Position numbers and translations under genes: made by a program. Below the pieces are notes generated by a model. It saw only the letters and a program-made list of their open reading frames with translations. It had not been told where the DNA came from and searched no databases. A DNA stretch of 15,198 nt from Dehalococcoidia bacterium UBA1332 (GTDB lineage Bacteria; Chloroflexota; Dehalococcoidia; Lucifugimonadales; Lucifugimonadaceae), in NCBI GenBank assembly GCA_002306745.1, contig DBSW01000132.1:784-15981 (forward strand). The letters are read 5' to 3'. This document shows, piece after piece, positions 6,826 through 14,900 of the stretch. The stretch's first letter is position 1. Each line of letters starts with the position of its first letter.

Positions 6826-8019
6826 TTGAAAATTGAAGCAATAGATCTTTTCTATATCGCGTTACCTGAAATAACCAGAACAGCTGATGGTACTCAGGAC
6901 TCGCTGCTGGTAAGGGTCAAAACCGACAATGGATTAGAAGGCTGGGGAGAATGTGACGCTTCACCTTTGGTATCTATGGCCGCATATGTGATGCCGATGT
7001 CTCACTCGAACATAATCAATATCCGAGAGGCACTCTTGGGCGAGACAATAAATTCACCCGCAGACGTAATTAGACTACGAAATAGAGCAGGTGAATACGG
7101 TCTTGACGTTCAACAAATTGATCATGCCGTTGCCGGGGCGGATATCGCTATGTGGGACGTACTCGGTAAACATCTTGGCGAACCCGTATGGAAATTAATC
7201 GGTCACGATACCTCTTACAAAAAACTCCCATACGCAAGTGTCCTGTTCGGTGATAACCCTGAAACAACTCGGGCCATAGCCAAATCGATCATTGCGCGTA
7301 AATTCAGGGCGGCAAAATTCGGATGGGGGCCTATAGGCCGTGGCACTCTACAAGATGATATTGAGTTGGTTCAGGCTGCAAGAGATGGACTTGGCAATGA
7401 AACAAAACTGATGGTCGACGCTGGTGTCGTTTGGGGTGATAACGTAGACGAAGCCTATGAACGAGCAGTTGCATTTTCCAGTCTTGGGGTCACTTGGTTA
7501 GAAGAACCACTCAGAACAGAAGAAATAAATGCTTACCGAGAATTGAGCGATAAAATCAAAGCAAACAATATCTCAATAGGAATAGCCGGTGGTGAGGGCG
7601 CAGATTTTTTCCGATCAGCTGATGACATGATGGTTAATGCAGGCCTTGACTTTGTCCAAATAGACGTAGGGCGTATCGGCGGCATCACCGAAGCCAAACG
7701 AGTTGCTGACAGGGCTAAAGATCTAGGAATCCAATACGTTAATCACACGTTTAAGAGCCATCTATCAATAGCCGCTTCTGTCCACGTTTTCGCTGGCTAT
7801 GAGGAATTCAACCTAACAGAATATCCCGCAGGAGGGTCACCCTTAATCCTTGGATTAACTGAACCTACTGGCGTATTTCGAGATAGCCAAGGATTCATTA
7901 AAGCCTCAGATTCTCCAGGGCTGGGAGTTGAAGTAAACAATGATGCAATACGCCAATATCAACGGATCATAAAAATCGAAGTAGATGGGCAAGTCCTGTT
8001 CGAATCAGAAAACCCGTAA
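6826..8019 (+). CDS. Enolase-superfamily (mandelate racemase/muconate lactonizing-like) enzyme
   Basis: The protein has 397 residues with a capping domain followed by a TIM barrel, as in the mandelate racemase subgroup that abstracts alpha-protons from carboxylates. Probable metal ligands are D198 (MVDAG), E226/E227 (LEEPL) and E257 (AGGEG). K164 (AKFGWG) is the KxK-strand lysine, with Gly instead of the second Lys. D280 (QIDVGRIGG) and H307 (NHTF) have the 27-residue spacing of the Asp-His dyad in mandelate racemase. The start is a TTG (6826), because the first in-frame ATG would remove the first 50 residues and the conserved-looking MKIEAIDLFYIALP start. A GGAAGG (6808-6813) inside the end of the upstream gene, 12 nt away, could serve as its Shine-Dalgarno. 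Only 4 bp separate it from the DapA-family stop. The substrate is unknown; an acid-sugar dehydratase or racemase/epimerase is plausible. Confidence 0.92.
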   Translation: MKIEAIDLFYIALPEITRTADGTQDSLLVRVKTDNGLEGWGECDASPLVSMAAYVMPMSHSNIINIREALLGETINSPADVIRLRNRAGEYGLDVQQIDHAVAGADIAMWDVLGKHLGEPVWKLIGHDTSYKKLPYASVLFGDNPETTRAIAKSIIARKFRAAKFGWGPIGRGTLQDDIELVQAARDGLGNETKLMVDAGVVWGDNVDEAYERAVAFSSLGVTWLEEPLRTEEINAYRELSDKIKANNISIGIAGGEGADFFRSADDMMVNAGLDFVQIDVGRIGGITEAKRVADRAKDLGIQYVNHTFKSHLSIAASVHVFAGYEEFNLTEYPAGGSPLILGLTEPTGVFRDSQGFIKASDSPGLGVEVNNDAIRQYQRIIKIEVDGQVLFESENP

Positions 8020-8167
8020 TCCAAATAATCAGTATCACACGAACCGTAGTTTTATACCGATTAAGTCCACTTATATTATTCACACACAATAAATAAATTC
8101 ATCTGTTTTTCGCGTAAAAACTGACCTTTAATTCATAGGATGATGACAAAGGTAAAGAAATATTCAG

Positions 8168-8196
8168 TTGACGAGAGTATCAGTCATTCATAAAAT
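8168..8196 (+). promoter_or_regulatory. Promoter of the groES-groEL operon
   Basis: A TTGACG (8168-8173, -35) and a TAAAAT (8191-8196, -10) are separated by exactly 17 bp, each one base from the sigma70 consensus. The expected transcription start near 8203 falls at the left edge of the CIRCE-type operator, the normal position for HrcA control. The leader from there to groES is about 150 nt. Confidence 0.85.
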
Positions 8197-8203
8197 TCGT
8201 TAA

Positions 8204-8230
8204 TTAGCACTCTAAGTCTTCGACTGCTAG
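8204..8230. promoter_or_regulatory. CIRCE-type operator (HrcA binding site), degenerate right half
   Basis: The left half TTAGCACTC (8204-8212) matches CIRCE exactly. After a 9-nt spacer the right half reads GACTGCTAG (8222-8230) against the consensus GAGTGCTAA, 7 of 9. This is the known operator of the heat-shock repressor HrcA, which is itself folded by GroEL in well-studied bacteria. A perfect 10-bp palindrome, CTGCTAGCAG (8224-8233), overlaps the right half. The hrcA gene is not in this window. Confidence 0.85.
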
Positions 8231-8355
8231 CAGTATGAGAAGAGGGTTGCTATTGAAGAAATTGGGCTAATTCGAAACTCAATCTGGTGTGTCCGCACCA
8301 GTTGATATTAACACGAAATAGAGCGAATTCTAACGTCACTAATTTAAGGAGATAT

Positions 8356-8658
8356 ATGCCAGTGGCACTTAACCTCACACCGCTTGGTGACAGGGTGATC
8401 ATTGAGCCATCCGAGGCAGAGGCAGACACCTCACCTGGTGGAATCATCATTCCTGACACGGCAAAAGAAAAGCCCCAGCAGGGCGCTGTTGTAGCAGCTG
8501 GTCCTGGTCGAACGACCGACGACGGAAATGTCATTGACATGCCTGTCAAGGTCGGACAAACAGTCATCTATTCGAAGTACGCCGGTACCGAATACTCAGA
8601 GGGCGGAGTTGACTACTTGATCGTTCGTGAGAGCGATATCCTCGCAATCGTTGGATAG
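8356..8658 (+). CDS. groES: Co-chaperonin GroES (Hsp10)
   Basis: This 100-residue protein is the lid of the GroEL folding cage; it forms a seven-membered ring and binds GroEL through a mobile loop. Typical features are PLGDRVIIEP (9-18), a mobile loop at about 18-36 with GG-III (28-32, the GroEL-contacting tripeptide), VVAAGPG (in the 40s) and the C-terminal strand ESDILAIVG. A strong Shine-Dalgarno TAAGGAG (8345-8351) precedes the ATG by 4 nt and fixes this start; an upstream in-frame extension to 8287 has no such site. It is the first gene of the groES-groEL operon, 46 bp before groEL, and is controlled by the promoter and CIRCE-type element upstream. Length and motifs are normal for the family. 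Confidence 0.98.
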   Translation: MPVALNLTPLGDRVIIEPSEAEADTSPGGIIIPDTAKEKPQQGAVVAAGPGRTTDDGNVIDMPVKVGQTVIYSKYAGTEYSEGGVDYLIVRESDILAIVG

Positions 8659-8704
8659 TTCGCATCAGTCGAACTAAACATCTCATTATGGAGATAAAAA
8701 AATA

Positions 8705-10336
8705 ATGGCAGCAAAAGACCTAAAGTTCAGCGATGAAGCCCGAGCTCGTCTCAAAGAGGGAATCGACACTCTCGCTGACACTCTAAAGTCGACACTTGGC
8801 CCTCGTGGTCGTAACGTTATTGTCGACAAGAAATTCGGTCCTCCTCAAGTCAACTCAGACGGTGTTACCATCGCCAAGGAAATTGACTTGGAAGACCCGT
8901 TTGCAAATATGGGAGCACAGCTTCTCAAAGAAGTCTCTAAAAAGACTAATGACGACGCTGGTGATGGCACCACTACTTCGACCGTTCTGGCTCAAGCAAT
9001 TATTGCTGAAGGATTCAAGAACGTCGCAGCTGGTGCTGACCCCATGGCGCTAAAGCGTGGCATGGAAATTGGTATGGAAGCAATTCGTGAATCGATTGCG
9101 TCTCAGTCAACCCCTGTTGATTCTAAGGATCAAATCGAAAACGTAGCAATACTGTCTTCACACGACGACGAGATGGGCTCACTTATTGCCGACGTTATGG
9201 ACAAAGTTGGTAAGGACGGTGTGATAACCGTAGACGAATCCAAATCTCTATCTTACGAGACAGAGTTCGTCGAAGGTATGCAGATCGACCGTGGATTCCT
9301 CTCGCCTTACTTCGTAACAAGCTCCGAGCGACAAGAATCTGTTCTTGCTGAACCTTATGTTCTGATTACATCTCAAAAGATTTCGGCAATTTCCGACCTT
9401 TTGCCTGTTTTGGAAAAGGTTCTGCAAACTAACAAGAACATACTTGTTATCGCAGAAGATGTAGAGGGTGAGGCACTCGCCACTCTCGTAGTAAACAAAC
9501 TTAGAGGAACACTTAACGTTGCGGCTGTAAAAGCTCCAGGTTTTGGTGACCGGCGTAAGGCAATGCTTGAAGACATAGCTATTCTCACCGGTGGAACGGT
9601 AATCTCAGAAGAGATTGGTCGCAAGCTAGACTCAATCACTCTAGACGACCTAGGTAAATGCAAACAGGTAGTTGTATCCAAGGACGAAACTACCTTCGTT
9701 GATGGTGATGGCTCTGCTGATGCTCTAACTGGACGCAAAGCTGAGATAGAGACACAGATTGCTGATACTACCTCAGACTACGACCGTGAAAAACTGCAGG
9801 AAAGATTAGCCAAGCTGTCTGGTGGTGTAGCAATACTAAAAGTAGGTGCAGCCACTGAAATCGAGATGAAAGAGAAAAAGCAGCGCATGGAAGACGCTCT
9901 ATCTGCAACCAGAGCTGCCGTTGAAGAAGGAATTGTTCCAGGTGGTGGAACTGTACTGATACGAGCCGCTGCTGCGCTTGAAGCAATAAACTCTGACAAC
10001 GCCGACGAACAAACCGGAATAAATGTTCTGAAGAACTCGCTCATTGCCCCGATAAAGGTCATTGCAGCTAACTCAGGGTACGAAGGTGCTGTAATTCTCG
10101 CAAAGGTTTCTGAGAGCAACGAGAAAAACTACGGTTTCGATGCTCATAAAGGTGAGTATGGCGACATGGTTGGCATGGGAATCGTGGATCCCGCCAAGGT
10201 TACTAGAGCTGCAGTAGAAAACGCAGTGTCTGTAGCTGGAATGATCCTCACAACTGAGGCTCTAATAAGCGAACAGGAAGAACCTATGCCACCAATGCCG
10301 GCGGGTGGGCCACCTGGCGGAGACATGGGCTTCTAA
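8705..10336 (+). CDS. groEL: Chaperonin GroEL (Hsp60)
   Basis: The protein has 543 residues, the usual length, and forms the double-ring ATP-driven protein-folding chamber in the cytoplasm together with GroES. Family marks are the ATP-site region LGPRGRNVIVDKKFG (31-45), D52, the DGDGTTT-type loop (AGDGTTT, 85-91, with D87), the catalytic Asp D397 (RMEDAL), and GGGTVL (413-418). The C-terminal tail EEPMPPMPAGGPPGGDMGF (525-543) is Pro-, Gly- and Met-rich; this replaces the GGM repeats of E. coli GroEL. The ATG follows a GGAG (8690-8693) by 11 nt. Codon choice looks more regular than in the surrounding genes, as expected for a highly expressed gene. The operon ends in a strong terminator just downstream. 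The sequence is compatible with Chloroflexota, but I could not test this. Confidence 0.99.
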   Translation: MAAKDLKFSDEARARLKEGIDTLADTLKSTLGPRGRNVIVDKKFGPPQVNSDGVTIAKEIDLEDPFANMGAQLLKEVSKKTNDDAGDGTTTSTVLAQAIIAEGFKNVAAGADPMALKRGMEIGMEAIRESIASQSTPVDSKDQIENVAILSSHDDEMGSLIADVMDKVGKDGVITVDESKSLSYETEFVEGMQIDRGFLSPYFVTSSERQESVLAEPYVLITSQKISAISDLLPVLEKVLQTNKNILVIAEDVEGEALATLVVNKLRGTLNVAAVKAPGFGDRRKAMLEDIAILTGGTVISEEIGRKLDSITLDDLGKCKQVVVSKDETTFVDGDGSADALTGRKAEIETQIADTTSDYDREKLQERLAKLSGGVAILKVGAATEIEMKEKKQRMEDALSATRAAVEEGIVPGGGTVLIRAAAALEAINSDNADEQTGINVLKNSLIAPIKVIAANSGYEGAVILAKVSESNEKNYGFDAHKGEYGDMVGMGIVDPAKVTRAAVENAVSVAGMILTTEALISEQEEPMPPMPAGGPPGGDMGF

Positions 10337-10367
10337 AAAACTCTGTTTTCATAATTCGAAGACAATT

Positions 10368-10408
10368 AAGAGGGGTTGCGCCATCAGGCGCAACCCCTCT
10401 TTGTTTTC
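10368..10408 (+). terminator. Rho-independent terminator of the groESL operon
   Basis: A perfect 15-bp stem, AAGAGGGGTTGCGCC (10368-10382) with GGCGCAACCCCTCTT (10387-10401), closes a 4-nt ATCA loop and is followed by a T-rich stretch. It lies about 30 bp after the groEL stop and isolates the chaperonin operon from the next genes. Confidence 0.95.
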
Positions 10409-10462
10409 TCCGCTATCATTCTGAAATACTGATCAAAACCCTTAAACCAATCCGGAATAATC

Positions 10463-10672
10463 ATGAAATCACGAACATATTCGTGTGATAAGTGTCACGC
10501 AACTACATTCAAAACCGGAGAAATAAGAACCTCAGGCTCTGGAATCACCCGATTCTTGAACATACAGAATCAAAAGTATCAGACTGTTTCTTGTGAAAAA
10601 TGTGGATTCACAGAACTTTTTAGACTCGATGGGTCTGGGTTTAGCAATGTGATTGATCTATTTACCAACTAG
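10463..10672 (+). CDS. Small zinc-ribbon protein (DUF2082-like)
   Basis: This is a 69-residue protein with two CxxC knuckles, C8/C11 and C44/C47, which would bind one zinc ion as a zinc ribbon. The pattern between and after them (ITRFLNIQN at 28-36, then CEKCGFTELF and a final SNVIDLF) resembles the DUF2082 zinc-ribbon family, described as nucleic-acid-binding on weak grounds. Only a poor Shine-Dalgarno (CGGAAT) precedes the ATG. It sits between the groESL terminator and the metallophosphoesterase gene, 65 bp before the latter and on the same strand, so it may have its own promoter. Its role is not known; the gene call rests on the intact zinc-ribbon motif. Confidence 0.85.
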   Translation: MKSRTYSCDKCHATTFKTGEIRTSGSGITRFLNIQNQKYQTVSCEKCGFTELFRLDGSGFSNVIDLFTN

Positions 10673-10737
10673 TTTGATCCTCGCTGACATATAACCAAAA
10701 TACACGACAGTATCAGCCAATAAGTTAGAGCAAACAC

Positions 10738-11997
10738 ATGGACCGTTTCCGCTTTGTACACGCAGCCGACCTTCACATCGACTCGCCATTTGCAGGAATA
10801 GGTGAGGACGATAACCGAATAGGCCGCAGGCTTAGAGAAGCCACTTACGACGCTTTTCAGAATTTAGTCAACCTATGCGTTGAAAAAAATGCCGATTTCT
10901 TAGTGATCGCCGGAGATGTTTACGACGGTGCAGATCGTTCGGTTCGTGCACAACTACGATTCAGGGACGGGCTTTACACATTGGCTAAAGCCGGTATACA
11001 TTCGTTCGTAGTCCATGGCAATCACGACCCCCTTGACGGATGGCAATCTTCGATAGCGTGGCCAGAAGGCGTTCACATCTTCGATGCAACTCCAAAATGG
11101 AAAAATTTCGAAAAAAACGGTGAAGTGATAGCAGCAATTCAGGGAGTTAGTTATCCAACTCGCGAAATAACCGACAATTTAGCATTACAATTCAATCCTC
11201 CTCGATCAGAAAAAATTTTCACTATTGGCTTACTCCACACTAACGTCGGAGCTAATACTTTCCACCCCAATTACGCCCCTTGTACCGTAGAAGATCTGTC
11301 AATATCAGGAATAGATTATTGGGCCCTGGGTCACGTTCACACACGAGAAATACTGAAAAATTCAAACCCCGTAATTGCTTACCCTGGCAACACTCAGGGT
11401 AGGCACCCAAACGAAAATGGACCAAGGGGTGCATTTGTTGTTGATGTCGATTCATCTGGCGCATGCAAAATTGAGTTCGCAGCTCTAGACGTAGTTCGTT
11501 GGGAGCGTATCAACATAGATATATCAAATCTAAATACAATCGATCGTTTGGAATCAAAAATTCGTGATGCAACGGATAGGGTCAACAACGCAGCCGAAAA
11601 TCGTGACGTCATATGTCGAATTAATCTTATTGGACGCGGTTCTTTACACGAACAGCTAGGTATAGAGGGTTCGGTTGAAGACCTACTTTATACAGTTAGA
11701 AATATGTGGAGTGACGGTAATTCGCCCTGGGTATGGGTAGAACGAATCACTGACTCAACGCGACCTGAAATAGACATGGAGTCGCGAGCCAAACAGGATG
11801 ATTTCCTAGGGTCAATGTTAAATAGTTCCATTATTTCCTCAATTACAGATGAAGAAATTGAACGAATAAAAGATGCGGTATCTGAGGTATATACAGGCCG
11901 AAGAACTGGTTTACCTAAAGCATCCAATGAGCAAATTTCTAAATGGACAGAGGAAGCTCGCTGGTACCTTGCTGAACTTTTGGAGCACGGACAGTAA
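10738..11997 (+). CDS. Mre11/SbcD-like (YhaO-type) metallophosphoesterase nuclease
   Basis: The protein has 419 residues and is the nuclease half of an SbcCD/Mre11-Rad50-like pair that processes DNA ends. All five calcineurin-type metal motifs are present: D11-x-H13 (AADLHIDSP), D60 (AGDVYD), N95-H96 (GNHDP), H167 (LLHTN) and H199-x-H201 (ALGHVH). The following region (about residues 240-419) would be the capping and ATPase-binding part. The length and C-terminal layout are closer to the YhaO branch than to classical SbcD. The ATG has a weak GAG (10728-10730) 7 nt upstream. The ATPase gene begins one base after its stop, so the two are almost certainly co-translated partners. Phage defence cannot be excluded, but the housekeeping repair role known for this family is the default. 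Confidence 0.92.
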   Translation: MDRFRFVHAADLHIDSPFAGIGEDDNRIGRRLREATYDAFQNLVNLCVEKNADFLVIAGDVYDGADRSVRAQLRFRDGLYTLAKAGIHSFVVHGNHDPLDGWQSSIAWPEGVHIFDATPKWKNFEKNGEVIAAIQGVSYPTREITDNLALQFNPPRSEKIFTIGLLHTNVGANTFHPNYAPCTVEDLSISGIDYWALGHVHTREILKNSNPVIAYPGNTQGRHPNENGPRGAFVVDVDSSGACKIEFAALDVVRWERINIDISNLNTIDRLESKIRDATDRVNNAAENRDVICRINLIGRGSLHEQLGIEGSVEDLLYTVRNMWSDGNSPWVWVERITDSTRPEIDMESRAKQDDFLGSMLNSSIISSITDEEIERIKDAVSEVYTGRRTGLPKASNEQISKWTEEARWYLAELLEHGQ

Positions 11998-11998
11998 A

Positions 11999-14900
11999 TT
12001 GAGATTAACAAGAATCAACATTGATAATTTTGGTCCTTTCGCAAACAGGGAATTCAACAATATTTCTGAACACTTAACCCTTATCAACGGTCCAAATGAA
12101 ACAGGCAAGTCCGCTATACGAGCATTCATACGGTCAACCTTATTCGGATACGTGAATAAAACCGATCGCGTTCCATTACGAGAAATATTTCAGTACAAAC
12201 ACATCAAGCCAGAAGCTGGTTCAGGATCTATATCGATTACCACTTCTAACAATAATCAGTTCGAAGTTCATAGGCGGGAGGGTAAAAAACGTGGAGAAGT
12301 GTCAATCACAGGGAAGACCAATGGCGATGAATATTTATTACAAATGCTTATCAGTGATATCGACATTGAGCTTTACACAAACGTGTTTTCAATCTCATTA
12401 AGTGAACTTCAGGTTTTTTCATCACTAAATTCCAACGAAATACAAGACAAGATCTACTCGGTTGGACTGGGGTTAACCAATCTTTCTCTCACTGATGTCC
12501 GCGCAAAAATCAACGGTGAGTTACGTGAATTGCGCAGCCCCCGAGCAGGTCGCATACGAACAATCGAAAAAGAACTTTTAGAAGCACGAGGGCTATTACA
12601 AGAAACCCGACTAAATGGCGAGCAATACAGCGACCTTTCCAAACAAATAGAAAAGGTCAGAGAAGACATCGATTCTAAGACTGCAGATCTGGCACAAATA
12701 AGATCAAATATCGAACACCAAAAGACACTAATAAACCTAAGAAATCCATGGTCAAGAAAAATCGAGCTAGACCGGCAGATAACTGAACTACCCAAAATAG
12801 ACGTAATCCCTGATGATGCCCTTCAACAACTCGAAGGTTTAATTGAGCGAAAAAATAATTTTGTAGAACAAGTCAACGACGGCAATCTACGACAGCAGAA
12901 GCGAAACAACGAGTTAAGCTCCATCAATGTAATTGATTCGTTTAATACACATGGCAATGAGATTCGCAAATTACTCATGCAGGCTGGTCATTACACAAAA
13001 GCAGTAGATGATTTACCAGTTGTACAAAAAGAACTTGATAAAGAGCAGGCAAGCTTTGACTTTGAGGTTGCCAACCTTGGATGGACTAAAGAAGCTATTG
13101 AAACATTTGACGAATCGATAGAGCATCAATCAAACCTACAAACCGTTGGTAGTAAATTATCGACTGCACAACAAAAACATCAGGAAGCAAAGCTGATCTT
13201 CGAAGCCCGATCAGAAGATCAAGAATCAGTATCCAATCATGTAATCAAACTTGAAAATAAACGTGATGCGTTAGGAAAAGTCTCCACTAAAACATCTACA
13301 GATATAGAACAAACTCGAGACCGACTATCTAGATTACGCGCAGCAATTGCCGATGCAACATCAACTCGATCTGAAATGAATGAGGCGCAACAAACTCTAG
13401 ACCATAACCAAAAATATTCAGATCAAAAACAAGAAATTTTCGCTTCAATTCTTTTCCCTAGTGTTGTAATTATTATCAGCGCTGCACTAATAGTCTGGTA
13501 TCAAACGATGGGGGAGTTATCTGGCAGCCTGGCTGCAATACTAGGCGTACTAATTCTATGTGCGGGATTACTGCTGGTATCACGCGTTAATAAAACCAAA
13601 CTAATAAAAAACAACAACGAAAATATTCCTGCCAACGGATCAACAAGTCTATCGAACGCTCAAATTGAAGAAATCCATAACCGTTTTGTCGCTGTAAACA
13701 GAGAAGTATCTGAAATAGCACAAGAATTCAACATAAGCGAACCGCCTTCTATACGCGATGTAGAAGAGAAAACAGGAGAAATCGAACGTTCACTCGATCT
13801 ACGCCGTAAATTCGAATCTATATCGAATGATGCCGAAGTAGCAATAGCACAACTCGCAAGCAGCAATTCTCGATTAACGGAATCTCGGAAAATGCTCGAA
13901 CTACGCAGTAAAACTCTAAATGAGCTGAAACTTCAATGGCAAAAATTACTAAAGCACTCGAACCTATCTGTAGACCTAAATCCGTCACAGGCTGTCAATT
14001 TCATTGGAAGTGTCCGCACACTTAAAATCCAAATAAAAAACATAAACAGCCTCAAAATACGATTGTCACAGATGTACGAAACTGTTGAACAAATCGATGG
14101 ACGACTATTAAAAGTTCTCAATGCAGCCGGATTACCAAATGCACCTGCACATCAAGGATCCCAAGCACTCGAAGATCTATCGAACCGTATGCTAAAACAT
14201 GAACGCGCGATCGAACACAAAAAACAAATTGCCGATCAAGTAATGATTTGGGAAAAAGAACTAGAAACGTTAACATCCAAAATTTCAGATATAGAATCAA
14301 TGACCCTAGCCTTATTCAATAAAGGCAATACAGACAGTCAAGAAGAATTCATAAAGATTGCCATACAAGTGGGCAAGCGACGCGAACTTGAACGCAAACT
14401 GTTTGAACTAGTGGAAAATTCACCGTTACTCAATAGCGCTGATGGTCAGTCGTATCGAGAAAGTCTTTCCAATGTTACACATGAAGAGGTAATCGCAAAA
14501 CGACAACAATTAGAAGATGATGCAAGGCGCATCAGTGTAGTCATTAATGAGCTACATATAAAAGAAGGAAATTTACGTAACCAGCTAGTCGAACATGAAA
14601 AATCAAATAAACCGCTCGAACTCCAGACAAAAATTAACATTCTGAAAGAACAGCTTAACCGACAAGCTGAACGTTGGGCTGTCCTTACCATCGCCCATGA
14701 CATGTTCGAGAAAACACGAGAAGAGTTCCAAAAAGAACGCCAGCCTGATCTAATTAAATCCGCTTCGAAACACCTATCCGAGTTGACACTAGGACGCTAC
14801 ACGAGTGTCAGAGCTGTAATAGGAGAAAAAGATCAAGACCTTGAAGTCATAGAGAGCACCGGGACTACAAAACTCGCAAACGAACTCAGCCGTGGTACCG

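Larger units (their letters stand above)
8020..8355. other. Intergenic region with the groESL control elements and 5' leader
   Basis: This 336-bp region holds the groESL promoter and CIRCE-type operator (annotated separately) and a leader of about 150 nt before groES. The first 140 bp, after the enolase-family gene, is A+T-rich; it contains only a 6-bp stem (GTTTTT/AAAAAC near 8106-8122) and no convincing terminator, so read-through into groESL cannot be excluded. I see no gene here. Confidence 0.6.

Noticed and set aside
8287..8355. Upstream start for groES
   Set aside because: The ATG at 8356 has a strong TAAGGAG and gives a normal 100-residue GroES beginning at the conserved strand.
10684..10716. 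CTGACA and TATCAG as a promoter for the metallophosphoesterase gene
   Set aside because: The spacing is 21 bp, outside the usual range, and the hexamers match only moderately.
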